Source: Clostridiales bacterium (GTDB taxonomy: Bacteria; Bacillota; Clostridia; Christensenellales; CAG-138). Taken from it: 36,447 nt of DNA. The notes beneath the pieces were generated by a model that was not told where the DNA came from, made no database searches, and saw only the letters and a list, made by a program, of their open reading frames with translations. Made by a program: the position numbers and the translations under genes. Numbering within the stretch: position 1 is the stretch's first letter; each line of letters opens with the position of its first letter. Shown here piece after piece: positions 15,462 through 24,298 of the stretch. The stretch is from contig SVGX01000016.1 in assembly GCA_015056105.1 (NCBI GenBank), positions 1 to 36,447 of the forward strand. The letters run 5' to 3'.

Positions 15462-16454
15462 TCATGCCCTGTCCCCAAAACCGTCCGGGTGGCCGCTGTG
15501 CCACGCCCAGGCATCCGCAAGGATGACATCAAGGTCATACTGCGGTTTGAAACCGAGCACCGCTTCCGCCTTTTTGTTGGCGGCGATCAGCGTGGAAGGA
15601 TCGCCAGGGCGGCGCGGTTCGATCTTTGCGGGAATGGGCCGCCCCGTGATGCGCCTTGCGGAATCCACGATCTCCTTTACGGAATATCCCGTGCCGCTGC
15701 CAAGGTTGAAAACGCCGCTTTCACCGCCGTTTTCAAGGTGCTCAAGGGCAAGATGGTGCGCCCGGGCAAGATCCTTCACATGGATATAATCCCGGATGCA
15801 GGTGCCGTCAGGGGTGGGATAATCCTGCCCGAAAATGCCGATATGACTGCGCTTGCCGAGGGCTGCCTGCAGCACGATGGGGATGAGATGGGTTTCCGGG
15901 GCGTGATCCTCGCCGATGCCGTGTTCCGGCGCAGCACCGGCGGCGTTGAAATAGCGAAGCGCCGCATAGCGGATGCCGTAAGCTTCCGAAGACCATTTCA
16001 GCATTTCCTCAATGGCGAGCTTTGTGGCACCGTAGGGGTTGGTGGGTTCGGTGCGGTCGCCTTCTTCAATGGGCTGCTTTTCCGGCTCTCCGTAGGTGGC
16101 GGCGGTGGAGGAAAAGACGATCTTGTCCACGCCGTGCCGCCGCATGGCATCAAGCATGGAAACGGAGCCCATCACGTTGTTGGCATAATATTTGAGCGGC
16201 TTCTTCACGCTTTCTCCCACAAGGGAACAGGCCGCGAAGTTGATCACACCGTCAATGCTGTTTTCGGAAAAGATGCGGTCAAGAAAGGCTGCATCCCGGA
16301 TATCGCCCACATAAAGGGGCGCATCCTTCACAGCCGCCCGGTGGCCGGTGGAAAGGTTGTCCGCCACGATGACATTGTATCCGTTTTCAATAAGGTGGAC
16401 CACCATATGGCTGCCGATATAGCCGGCGCCGCCTGCAACAAGGATGGTTTTCAT
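15462..16454 (-). CDS. galE: UDP-glucose 4-epimerase
   Basis: GalE interconverts UDP-galactose and UDP-glucose in the Leloir pathway and needs bound NAD. The 330-aa protein starts with the Rossmann motif G-G-A-G-Y-I-G-S-H (residues 8-16). It has S-S-T-A-A-T-Y-G (catalytic Ser/Thr region, about 122-129) and the active-site Y-G-A-T-K (Tyr and Lys of YxxxK, about 148-152). ATG 16454 has AAAGGGGA upstream. It lies 22 nt after galK on the same strand, so a galKE operon is clear. galT is not in this window. Confidence 0.96.
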   Translation of the reverse strand: MKTILVAGGAGYIGSHMVVHLIENGYNVIVADNLSTGHRAAVKDAPLYVGDIRDAAFLDRIFSENSIDGVINFAACSLVGESVKKPLKYYANNVMGSVSMLDAMRRHGVDKIVFSSTAATYGEPEKQPIEEGDRTEPTNPYGATKLAIEEMLKWSSEAYGIRYAALRYFNAAGAAPEHGIGEDHAPETHLIPIVLQAALGKRSHIGIFGQDYPTPDGTCIRDYIHVKDLARAHHLALEHLENGGESGVFNLGSGTGYSVKEIVDSARRITGRPIPAKIEPRRPGDPSTLIAANKKAEAVLGFKPQYDLDVILADAWAWHSGHPDGFGDRA

Positions 16455-16476
16455 AAAGGTTCCCCTTTCTCTTTTG

Positions 16477-17700
16477 CTATTTATCGATCTGCAGGGCGCC
16501 TGCGGCGCGGAAGGAAAGGCGGCGGCAGCTGCCATCCCCGAGCACCGTTTCGATCTTACTTTGGAATCTGTCCGCATGGGTAAGGGGCACAAAGGCCTGG
16601 GCTGTGCCGCCGAAACCGCCGCCGTGCACCCGGACCGCACCCGCGCCGCAAAGAACGGATTCCGCCAGCGCAAGGGTGAAAAGCAGCTCTTGGTTTTTTA
16701 CTTGTCCGCCGGGAACGATATTCTGCAGATATATGGCGCTGGAGCGGCTGCTTTCCCGGACAAGGGAAAGAAAACCGCCGATATCACCTGCTTTGAGGGC
16801 TTCTGCTTCCCGGACAGCCCGGGCATCTTCTTCAAAGAAGTGCATCGCCCGAAGCACCGCCCGGTCGCCCGTTTCCCTGCGCAGCCGCGGCAGTGCGCCG
16901 TAAAACGCTTCCTTTCCCACATGGCGCAGGTGTTCTTTCCCGAAAAAGCGGCTCACTGCCCTCAGCTCATCGGTAATGGCGGCATATTCCGATGTCAGAT
17001 CCGCATGGCCCGCGCCGGAATCAATGATGAAGAGCGCATATCCGAACCGGGAAAGATCGAAGGCGATGCGCTCTGCCTTCGGCGCAGCGGGGTCTGCAAA
17101 ATCGATTGCCACAACGCCGCCGAGGGCGCAGGCCATCTGGTCCATGAGACCGCAGGGCTTGCCAAAAAATTCGTTTTCCGCATACTGACCGATTTTGGCA
17201 AGATCTTCCGGGGAAAGGCTGTTCGCAAAAAACAGCGCGTTGAAAATAAGGGCGATGAGCACTTCGAAAGCGGCGGAGGAGGAAAGGCCGCTGCCCGGCG
17301 GTACGCCGGAGGAAAGACAGGCATCGAACCCTGCCTTTTCCATGGGACAGCCAAGGGCTTTGAACTTTGCCGCTATGCCCCGCACAAGGGCGGCAGAGGT
17401 AAAACGCTCTTCGGAAACGGGGGAAAGGCGGGTAAGATCCACCGCAAAGGGGGTATAGCCTTCCGAATGGATGTGTATGGTGCCGGTGCCGTTTCTTCGC
17501 ACGGCGGCACGGGTATCAAGGTCTACTGCCGCCGCCAGCACATGGCCGTGCTGATGGTCCGTATGGTTTCCGCCAAGCTCTGTACGGCCGGGCACGGAAA
17601 AAAAGGCTTCCGGCGGGCAGGAAAAGGTGTGCGCAAAGCGCACCGAAAGCGAGGCTTCCTGCGAGGCGAAGGCGTTTTTGGCGGTAGGGGAGGTCTGCAT
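16477..17700 (-). CDS. galK: Galactokinase
   Basis: GalK phosphorylates galactose to galactose-1-phosphate with ATP. The 407-aa GHMP kinase has the galactokinase signature G-R-T-E-L-G-G-N-H-T-D-H (about residues 38-49), the ATP-binding loop P-P-G-S-G-L-S-S-S-A-A (about 128-138) and the C-terminal G-G-G-F-G-G-T (about 365-371). In canonical GalK the first motif reads GRVNLIGEHTDY; here T-E-L-G-G-N is a common clostridial variant. ATG 17700 has no close Shine-Dalgarno sequence. AAGGAG at 17729-17734 lies about 28 nt upstream, with a GGCGGC/GCCGCC hairpin between them. No in-frame start lies nearer to AAGGAG. Confidence 0.93.
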   Translation of the reverse strand: MQTSPTAKNAFASQEASLSVRFAHTFSCPPEAFFSVPGRTELGGNHTDHQHGHVLAAAVDLDTRAAVRRNGTGTIHIHSEGYTPFAVDLTRLSPVSEERFTSAALVRGIAAKFKALGCPMEKAGFDACLSSGVPPGSGLSSSAAFEVLIALIFNALFFANSLSPEDLAKIGQYAENEFFGKPCGLMDQMACALGGVVAIDFADPAAPKAERIAFDLSRFGYALFIIDSGAGHADLTSEYAAITDELRAVSRFFGKEHLRHVGKEAFYGALPRLRRETGDRAVLRAMHFFEEDARAVREAEALKAGDIGGFLSLVRESSRSSAIYLQNIVPGGQVKNQELLFTLALAESVLCGAGAVRVHGGGFGGTAQAFVPLTHADRFQSKIETVLGDGSCRRLSFRAAGALQIDK

Positions 17701-17793
17701 CGTCTTTACCGGGCGGCAAAAGCCGCCGCTCCTTTTTTGTTCTTGTTTCTATTGTACAACCATTTCCGTAAAAAAACGATAGGAGAATCCCTT

Positions 17794-18534
17794 TTAGCCC
17801 ATCAGCTGATTCATGGCGATCATCAGGCAGAAACCGGAAAGCAGCGCATAGCCGGCGCCGGGTGCATCGGCGGTGGAGCGGTTGTTGGGGATCATCTCAT
17901 CCGTGATGACATAGAGCATGGTGCCGCCGGCAAAGGCAAGGGCAAAGGGCAGCACCGCCGCGGAGACCGTGGCGAAATAATAGCCGATCAGCGTGCCAAT
18001 GATCTCGGAAACGCCCGTTGCGAAGGCGATAAGAAAAGTGCGCCCGGGGCGGATACCGATATTCTGCATCGGTGCGATGATCACCATACCTTCCGGAATG
18101 TTCTGCAGTGCGATGCTGCCCGCTACCCGCAGGGCATCCCCTATGCTGCCGGTGCCGAAGCTGACGCCGGCGGCAATGCCTTCGGGCAGGTTGTGGATGG
18201 CGATGGCAGCCACAAAAAGCAGCGTACTGTCGGCGGAAATATCCGGCGAGATACCTGCGATGCGGTGAAACCAGGGGGTAAAGCGTCCGAGCAGGTTCAA
18301 AAACAGCGCACCCGCGAAGATGCCGCCTGTTACAAGAATGACCGCATTCTTTCCGGCACATTCCACAGCGGGTTCGATCAGTCCGCTGATCGCAGCGGAA
18401 AGCATGACGCCTGCCGCGAAGCACAAAAGCGCATTGCTGAACCGCGGTGGGATACGTTTTGCAAGAAAGCCGATGAGCGAGCCGAGCACGGTGGCGCCGC
18501 CTACGCCAAAGGCGGTGATCAGCACGATCTTCAC
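17794..18534 (-). CDS. ZIP family divalent metal transporter (ZupT-like)
   Basis: A 246-aa membrane protein with about eight hydrophobic helices. The metal-site motifs of ZIP transporters are visible: H-N-L-P-E-G (about residues 118-123, helix IV) and Q-N-I-P-E-G (about 146-151, helix V). These fit import of Zn2+, Fe2+ or another divalent cation. I chose GTG 18534 because AAGGAGGGG lies directly upstream, and an ATG overlapping it by two bases is closed at once by TGA. The in-frame extension to 18729 would cross the terminator at 18657-18685. Metal identity cannot be read from sequence. Confidence 0.92.
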   Translation of the reverse strand: MKIVLITAFGVGGATVLGSLIGFLAKRIPPRFSNALLCFAAGVMLSAAISGLIEPAVECAGKNAVILVTGGIFAGALFLNLLGRFTPWFHRIAGISPDISADSTLLFVAAIAIHNLPEGIAAGVSFGTGSIGDALRVAGSIALQNIPEGMVIIAPMQNIGIRPGRTFLIAFATGVSEIIGTLIGYYFATVSAAVLPFALAFAGGTMLYVITDEMIPNNRSTADAPGAGYALLSGFCLMIAMNQLMG

Positions 18535-18656
18535 ATGCTCCCCTCCTTTCCGGAAGGAATGGGGATGGGGGAAAAGAAAGGAACGAACGGCATAGAAAGC
18601 CCTCCATGGGAATGAAATGATATATGCCACAATATGCCATGGATCCTTTCTGCGTG

Positions 18657-18685
18657 AAAAAAGGGAAGGCGGCCGCCTTCCCTTC
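18657..18685 (-). terminator. Terminator of the amidohydrolase gene
   Basis: On the minus strand the 20-nt palindrome at 18663-18682 (8-bp stem GGGAAGGC/GCCTTCCC with a GGCC loop) is followed by six T (complement of 18657-18662). It starts 16 nt after the amidohydrolase stop. Confidence 0.9.
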
Positions 18686-18697
18686 AAACGTATTTGG

Positions 18698-20266
18698 TTA
18701 TTTCTGATAGACGGTCTCGCCATCCACAACGGTCATGAGTACGGAGGTGGATGCGATCAGCGCGCTGGCCACGGTGAAAATATCCCTGTCAAGTACTGCG
18801 AAGTCTGCAGCCTTGTCCACGCTGAGGCTGCCGCGGGTGTGCTCTTCAAAGCTGGCATAAGCGCCTTCAAGGGTAAACATGCGCACCGCCTCCTCCACGC
18901 TCAGGCACTGTTCCGGGTGCCAGGGCTTGGCATTGAGGCGGGAGGTGTCTGTACGGGTGACGGCCATGGCGATGTTGGGCATACTGTCGAAGGGTTCCAC
19001 GGGGCAGTCGCTGCCGCCGCTTACATGGACGCCCGCTTCCATGAGGGAACGCCATGCATAGCTTGTGCGGCCGAGGCCTTCGCCTGCGCGAAGCTCCGTG
19101 ATGTGCTGATCCGCACGGACGAAGATGGGCTGTACATAGGCGAGCATATCAAGATCGCGCATGCGGGAGATCTGGTCCATGCGGGTGATCTGGCAATGGT
19201 TTACGGCGTGGCGCGCATCCTTGCGGGGCATTTCCTTCTGCAGGCGCTCCACCACGTTCAGGTACATATCAAGGGCGCCGTCGCCGATGCAGTGGGCGGT
19301 GAAGGGGAAGCCGGCGCGGTGGGAGATCCTCAGAAGCGCATAAAGGCTGTCCTCATCGTAAAGGGGGATGCCTTGGGTGGAAGGATCATCCACGTAGGGC
19401 TTTGCCATGTAGGCGGTGCGGGCGCCGAGGGAACCGTCCAGCAGCAGCTTGTGCTCGCCGATGCGGTAGCGGCCGCAGCGCTCGCCGTAATAGTGACCGT
19501 CGTCGATGAACTGCTGCATCGCTTCGGGGGTCGTCATGCGGCACTGCGCCACGATCTTGAGGGGAAGCTTTTTTTCTTCCGCAAGGGAGCGGTAGGCTTT
19601 ATAAATGGGGGCGTATTCGCTGCCGTCGCCGAAATCGTCCGTATGCACGCAGGTGAAGCCGTGGCGGATGAGGTCATTGCAGGCTTCCATCACGTTTTCG
19701 CGGATCTCATCATAGGTAGGGACGGATTCAAGATAGGGGTCGAGAACCTCCGCTTCGTTTTCGCGCAGGATGCCGTCGCAGCTGTCGCCGAGGCCGAGCA
19801 GCTTAATGGCACAGCTGTTGATGCAGGCCACATGATAGCAGGCGCGGTAAATGGCAATGGGGACTTCCGTGGTGACCTTGTCAAGGATATCCCTGGTGGG
19901 AAGCTCCGGCACGGGCCATGCGTTCTGGTCAAAGGCAACGCCCACCAGCCAGCCGTTCTGCCGTGCGCCGGCATCAAAGGCATCCTTCAGGATCTCCACC
20001 AGCTTTTCAGGGCTGTTGGCGGCGCTGAGATCCACCCGCTTCTTGCTGCGGGCATAGTGGAAGGTATGCATATGGGTGTCGGTAAGGCCGGGGATCACCG
20101 TCTTGCCGCCAAGGTCGATGGCTTCATAAGCGTCTGCAAGGGCGGCTTCGGCTTCTTCCTTCGTGCCGATGGCGGCGATCCTGCCGTTAATGACGGCCAT
20201 GGCGGATGCGATGGGACAGCTGTTATCGAGCGTATGGATATTCGCGTTGTAATAAAGCTTTTGCAT
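18698..20266 (-). CDS. Amidohydrolase family 3 metal-dependent hydrolase (YtcJ-like)
   Basis: A 522-aa cytosolic hydrolase of the amidohydrolase superfamily. The first metal motif T-H-M-H lies near residues 66-69, after the G-K-T-V-I-P-G-L strand. Further motifs are H-C-I-G-D (about 325), V-N-H-C-Q (about 352) and S-G-G-S-D-C-P-V (about 413, containing the catalytic Asp). This arrangement is typical of the YtcJ/N-substituted formamide deformylase group. The substrate is unknown and neighbours do not point to one. ATG 20266 has GAAAGGA upstream. The gene looks monocistronic, with its own promoter and terminator. Confidence 0.9.
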   Translation of the reverse strand: MQKLYYNANIHTLDNSCPIASAMAVINGRIAAIGTKEEAEAALADAYEAIDLGGKTVIPGLTDTHMHTFHYARSKKRVDLSAANSPEKLVEILKDAFDAGARQNGWLVGVAFDQNAWPVPELPTRDILDKVTTEVPIAIYRACYHVACINSCAIKLLGLGDSCDGILRENEAEVLDPYLESVPTYDEIRENVMEACNDLIRHGFTCVHTDDFGDGSEYAPIYKAYRSLAEEKKLPLKIVAQCRMTTPEAMQQFIDDGHYYGERCGRYRIGEHKLLLDGSLGARTAYMAKPYVDDPSTQGIPLYDEDSLYALLRISHRAGFPFTAHCIGDGALDMYLNVVERLQKEMPRKDARHAVNHCQITRMDQISRMRDLDMLAYVQPIFVRADQHITELRAGEGLGRTSYAWRSLMEAGVHVSGGSDCPVEPFDSMPNIAMAVTRTDTSRLNAKPWHPEQCLSVEEAVRMFTLEGAYASFEEHTRGSLSVDKAADFAVLDRDIFTVASALIASTSVLMTVVDGETVYQK

Positions 20267-20296
20267 GATCGGATTCCTTTCAGAAGGGATATTACC

Positions 20297-20325
20297 ATCA
20301 TACCCCATTTTAAGGAAAAGAGCAA
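20297..20325 (-). promoter_or_regulatory. Promoter of the amidohydrolase gene
   Basis: On the minus strand TTGCTC (complement of 20320-20325), a 17-nt spacer and TATGAT (complement of 20297-20302), about 30 nt before the ATG at 20266. Confidence 0.6.
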
Positions 20326-20331
20326 TGGAGG

Positions 20332-20360
20332 ATGACGCGGCGCCGCCGGAATGGTATAAT
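20332..20360 (+). promoter_or_regulatory. Promoter of the DUF5714-like gene
   Basis: A perfect TATAAT at 20355-20360 with a weak -35 ATGACG (20332-20337) at 17 nt. It is divergent from the amidohydrolase promoter, with only a few bases between their -35 regions. Confidence 0.6.
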
Positions 20361-20401
20361 TGGTAAAAACGGGATAAACCGATTTTCGAAAGGAGCAAAC
20401 C

Positions 20402-21103
20402 GTGCACAGCGAACATGAAGGCGCCTGCCTTATCTGCGGCGCACCCATCGTTTATTATGACGCACCGAAGGAAATGGAGTGCATGATCTGCCATAAGAAA
20501 GCTTCCTCCCACGCAAACTGCGGGGAAGGACATTTTGTCTGCGATGTATGCCATGGAAAAAAGGGAATCACAGCCATTATTGCGCATTGCATGAAAAGCG
20601 ACAGCCGCGATCCCATCGCGCTTCTTCAGGAGATGATGGAACACCCTTCCGTGTATATGCACGGCCCGGAACACCATGTGATGGTGGGGGCGGCGCTTCT
20701 GACCGCCTGCCGCAATGCGGGCGGGGAAACAGACCTTGCAAAGGCGCTTGGCGAAATGGCATACCGGGGCGGGCAGTATCCCGGCGGCAGCTGCGGCTAC
20801 TGGGGCAGCTGCGGCGCGGCAGTGAGCGCAGGCATGTTTTTGAGCATCCTGACCGGAACAACGCCCCTTTCCACGGAAACATGGGGCCTTTGCAACAGGC
20901 TGACCGCCGCCTGTCTTGAAAAGCTCGGCACCATTGGCGGGCCCCGCTGCTGCAAGCGCAATTCCTTTACGGCGGCTTTGACCGCAGCGGAATATGTAAA
21001 AGAACATCTTGGCGTTGCCATGGAAGTGCCGGAACAAATCACCTGCACCCACAGCGCAAGAAACAAACAGTGCCTCAAAAACCGCTGCCCGTACTATCGA
21101 TGA
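20402..21103 (+). CDS. Cysteine-rich DUF5714-like protein
   Basis: A 233-aa protein starting at GTG 20402, with AAAGGAG at 20389-20395. The N-terminus carries a probable zinc site: C-L-I-C (about residues 9-12), C-M-I-C (about 28-31), then C-x(7)-C-x2-C (about 40-51). The middle has G-G-S-C-G-Y-W-G-S-C-G-A (about 130-141), and the C-terminus has further cysteine groups (C-C, C-x6-C-x4-C). This resembles the DUF5714 family, found alone or fused to methyltransferase domains in anaerobes. The function is unknown; zinc or iron-sulfur binding is plausible from the cysteines. It is monocistronic, between its own promoter and a bidirectional terminator. Confidence 0.82.
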   Translation: MHSEHEGACLICGAPIVYYDAPKEMECMICHKKASSHANCGEGHFVCDVCHGKKGITAIIAHCMKSDSRDPIALLQEMMEHPSVYMHGPEHHVMVGAALLTACRNAGGETDLAKALGEMAYRGGQYPGGSCGYWGSCGAAVSAGMFLSILTGTTPLSTETWGLCNRLTAACLEKLGTIGGPRCCKRNSFTAALTAAEYVKEHLGVAMEVPEQITCTHSARNKQCLKNRCPYYR

Positions 21104-21121
21104 TAATTCTGCTGCAACAAG

Positions 21122-21148
21122 AAAAGCTCCGGAAACCGGAGCTTTTTT
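21122..21148. terminator. Bidirectional terminator
   Basis: AAAAGCTCCGG (21122-21132) and CCGGAGCTTTTTT (21136-21148) form a perfect stem around AAA with T-runs on both strands. It serves the plus-strand DUF5714-like gene and the minus-strand permease ending at 21153. Confidence 0.92.
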
Positions 21149-21152
21149 ACTG

Positions 21153-22448
21153 TTATTCATTGCGGATGGCCGCAAGGGGGGAAAGGCGCATGGCCCGAAG
21201 GGCGGGATAAAGCCCCGAAAGCAGCGCCACGAGGATGGAGAAGGTCACCGCGCCGAAGGCAAGGTAGAGGGGGATGGAACTATAGAGCCCGGAGCCTGCA
21301 AGGAACTTGTTGAGCACCATGGAAAGCGTATAGCTGACCCCGAGGCCAAGCGCACCGCCGAAAAAGCCGATGAAGGCGGACTCTGTCAGAAACAGCGCGG
21401 CAATATTGGACATCCTGCAGCCGAGCACCTTGATGATGCCGATCTCCCTGGTGCGCTCATAGATGCTCATCATCATCGTGTTCATGATGCCGATGGCTGC
21501 CACAAGCAGCGATACGCCGCCGATGGCGCCGAGCAGGTACTGGGTCTGGGCGATGCTTTCTTCCGATTGCTCGATCCATTCCTGCAGGCACTGCGTGCCG
21601 TAGCCAAGATCCTTGATATATTGATTCACGGCTTCAACGGCATCCGTGTCGCTGCACTTTACGATGACTTCGTTGTAGTTGGAAGTATCGATGTTCATGA
21701 AGCTGCTGTTTTCCTTGGCGAGCTTTTTGAGCGCTTCGATATCCATCAGGCAGTAATAGGAAAACTCGCTGCCGGATGCAGCCGTGACGCCGGTGCCGTT
21801 CAAACGGTAGAACTTGCCGGGGGTGTAGCCCTCCATATCGCTGCCGCCGTAAACGTTGTTGTAGTCGAAGGTGAGCTGAAAACGGGAATCCGCCGTTACC
21901 TTGGAATTGCCCTCCCTGTCCACTGCCTGCTTGCCGGTATTGGGATCGTAAAAATAGCCGTATTGGAACAGGTCGGATGCAAACACGATATCATAGGTGC
22001 CGCCTGTTGTGCGTGCGGAGGGGTAGCTTCCCTCGCTGAGTGCGATGCCAAAATGCTCTGCCATCGTGGTATCAATTCCCATGATGCCGATATCCGCGAT
22101 ATAGCGGCCGCTTTTTAAAAGCCCCCACGCGGTGATGCGGGGCATAACGGCTTCCACACCCGGTATCTGCTTAAAGGACTCTACGGTTTTTTTGTTGAGC
22201 TCCTTTTCTGTGGAGTTGTAGTTGCCGTTGGCATCGATGCTGTAGCTCCAGCGGGTCACGGTGATGTTTGTCATGCTGCCCATTTGGGCGTAGCTTTCGA
22301 TCATCGCCTCGCGCATGCCGATACCGAGGGACACCATCACCACGATGGAACTTGTGCCGATGACCATGCCGAGCACCGTCAGAAAGGCACGAAGCTTGCG
22401 CCGCCACAGGTTCAGAAACGCCGTGCGGAGCATGTCGGAAAATCTCAT
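21153..22448 (-). CDS. MacB-like ABC transporter permease (FtsX fold)
   Basis: A 431-aa permease with the MacB/FtsX layout: an N-terminal helix (about residues 20-45, preceded by R-R-K-L-R), a large extracytoplasmic domain (about 50-295), and three C-terminal helices (about 310-420). The conserved segment E-R-T-R-E-I-G-I-I-K-V-L-G follows the first of these. The family performs mechanotransmission or export of peptides and lipids rather than classical import. The start overlaps the stop of the upstream secreted-protein gene by 4 nt (22445-22448), and that gene overlaps the ATPase gene in the same way, so the three are translationally coupled. Substrate unknown. Confidence 0.92.
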   Translation of the reverse strand: MRFSDMLRTAFLNLWRRKLRAFLTVLGMVIGTSSIVVMVSLGIGMREAMIESYAQMGSMTNITVTRWSYSIDANGNYNSTEKELNKKTVESFKQIPGVEAVMPRITAWGLLKSGRYIADIGIMGIDTTMAEHFGIALSEGSYPSARTTGGTYDIVFASDLFQYGYFYDPNTGKQAVDREGNSKVTADSRFQLTFDYNNVYGGSDMEGYTPGKFYRLNGTGVTAASGSEFSYYCLMDIEALKKLAKENSSFMNIDTSNYNEVIVKCSDTDAVEAVNQYIKDLGYGTQCLQEWIEQSEESIAQTQYLLGAIGGVSLLVAAIGIMNTMMMSIYERTREIGIIKVLGCRMSNIAALFLTESAFIGFFGGALGLGVSYTLSMVLNKFLAGSGLYSSIPLYLAFGAVTFSILVALLSGLYPALRAMRLSPLAAIRNE

Positions 22449-24298
22449 GCTTCCTCCAGCTCCTTCGCCCGTTTCTTTTTAAGGAGGATGACGGCAACAA
22501 CTGCTGCTGCGATGACGGCTGCGCCGATGGCGATCCAGGCCCAGACCGGGAAGCCGGGTTTCGTGCCGGCCATCGCTTCCATACCGGGTTCCATCATGCC
22601 GATGTCGTCGCCCATGATGCCCATTTCGGGATCAAACATCATATTGGGGTCGTCCATCATCATCTCTTCGTTGACGAAAAGGGGCAAAGGCAGACGCTCT
22701 TCCATCTGCTCGCCGTAAACATCCTCATAGGTGATCACGATCTCGCCGTTCACTTCGCCGCCCACCGAGGGGATGATGGAAAAATCCGCCCGCAGGGTGC
22801 TGCCTGCAGCGACCGTGCCGCCAAAGTAGGTCTCTTCCATGGCAAGGCCTTCGCCTTCCACATCCACCATGCAGTTGTAGATGGGGGCCTTTCCCATGTT
22901 GTAAAGGGCAAAATAGATGGCGCAGCTCTGGCCCACCCAGGGCTCGTCATACACGGTGGGATCATCCACCTTCAGGCGGATGCGCTGCAGGATGGGGATG
23001 GCAATGGTCTCCGTTGCGGTATAGGATGCCACGTTGGAAGCGCCTTCGTAGGAGAAATCCAGCTGCAGCGTGTAGGCCTTCGCTTCCGTATCCGGTGCGC
23101 TCTGCAGAGAAATCTTTTCCGTGTGGGTCTCGCCCTTGCCGATCTTTGCAATGTAAAGGGTATTGGAGCCGTTATTGGCGGGCATCAGTTTGCCCACTTC
23201 CGCTGTGTCGCTGATGGAGATCTGGATATTCTGCACCGCTTCCTCGGAGGAGGTGTTGCGCAGCGTGAATTCCACATCGAACTGCTCGCCGGCATAGATC
23301 TTATCCGTGCTGATGGAATAGGAATCAAGGATCACCTTGGGCTTTGAGACGGGCGCGCTGCCATCGGGACCTGCGCCGCCCATGTAGCCTTCCATCACGT
23401 TCACATAAATGCTCAGCGTTGCGGTGTGGGGCGTGTCCTGATTGCCCCAGGTATCGCGCCAGGAGAGGGTGAAATCCACCTTTTTCACGCCGGCGGTGAC
23501 CATTTCGTGGAAGCGGAAGCCGCTGTAGCGGAATTCCACGATGTCGCCCTTCATGGGGGTGGAGGTCAGCTCCTGTGTATAATCGAGGGTGGTGATCTCA
23601 AAGGGGAAGGAATCAAGGCTGGTGGAGAGCACGGGGGTGAGTGTCACATCCTTTACGTTGCTGCGAAGGCAGAGGAGGGGGATGCGGACCAAAACCTTTT
23701 CCCCCGCATCGCCGGAGGGTGCATACACATACTCGCCGTTTGCATCATAGAAGGAAAGGCGGAAGGGGACTTCCGATTCCTTAGGCTCTGTGCTTTCGCC
23801 GCCCGCATCGATGCCGAAAGTGACGGAAACATTTTCATATTTGCTGAAGCTGCCGCCAAGCGCCGCCTTGAAGGAGAAAACGAGCGTGCGGGTGACGGTG
23901 CCGGTATTGCCGCCGCTGTGGGTATCGGTCAGAAGCAGCTCCTTTGCGCCGCCTGCGGGAACGGTCATCGGCAGGGGACTGCTTGCATCCGTGCCGACGC
24001 TGAGGTTGGCAGTCTTGTTAAAAACGCTTTCAAGGGTAACATCTTCATCGCCGGCGTTTGCCACCGTTACGGGAATGAAGATATGGGTAGCGGAGACTGT
24101 GGCGCCGCTGACGGTAACGGTGATATCCCCAGCAGTGGCAGGCATGATGGGCGCAGGTGTTCCGCCCGCATCCGGCGAGGGAGTGGGCTCTGCGGCAAGG
24201 CTGCCTTCGCCGCCTGTTGCAAGGGCAGGGAAGGTGAGGCTCAGGCCGAGGGTAAGGATCAAAAGGAATGAAAGGGTGTGTTTTACGGCGTGTTTCAT
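22445..24298 (-). CDS. Secreted, membrane-anchored CARDB/COG1361-like protein linked to the ABC permease
   Basis: A 617-aa protein with a clear signal peptide (residues 1-27, hydrophobic LLILTLGLSLTF then A-L-A), no lipobox cysteine, a Pro/Ala-rich linker and several Ig-like beta domains (about 50-555). The repeated pattern of N-T-S-S-E-E-A-V and N-A-G-D-E-D-V type loops is typical of CARDB/NEW3 modules. A Met-Asp-rich stretch (about 556-590: M-M-M-D-D-P-N-M-M) precedes a C-terminal helix (about 588-606) and K-K-K-R. It would be held on the outside of the membrane next to the permease. It takes the operon position that a MacA-type adaptor has elsewhere. The function is inferred from context only. 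Confidence 0.82.
   Translation of the reverse strand: MKHAVKHTLSFLLILTLGLSLTFPALATGGEGSLAAEPTPSPDAGGTPAPIMPATAGDITVTVSGATVSATHIFIPVTVANAGDEDVTLESVFNKTANLSVGTDASSPLPMTVPAGGAKELLLTDTHSGGNTGTVTRTLVFSFKAALGGSFSKYENVSVTFGIDAGGESTEPKESEVPFRLSFYDANGEYVYAPSGDAGEKVLVRIPLLCLRSNVKDVTLTPVLSTSLDSFPFEITTLDYTQELTSTPMKGDIVEFRYSGFRFHEMVTAGVKKVDFTLSWRDTWGNQDTPHTATLSIYVNVMEGYMGGAGPDGSAPVSKPKVILDSYSISTDKIYAGEQFDVEFTLRNTSSEEAVQNIQISISDTAEVGKLMPANNGSNTLYIAKIGKGETHTEKISLQSAPDTEAKAYTLQLDFSYEGASNVASYTATETIAIPILQRIRLKVDDPTVYDEPWVGQSCAIYFALYNMGKAPIYNCMVDVEGEGLAMEETYFGGTVAAGSTLRADFSIIPSVGGEVNGEIVITYEDVYGEQMEERLPLPLFVNEEMMMDDPNMMFDPEMGIMGDDIGMMEPGMEAMAGTKPGFPVWAWIAIGAAVIAAAVVAVILLKKKRAKELEEA

Noticed and set aside
16444-20335. 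Plus-strand frames of 723 and 572 codons opposite galK/ZIP and the amidohydrolase.
   Set aside because: They are shadows of minus-strand genes that have motifs, starts and terminators; the translations look like reversed codon bias.
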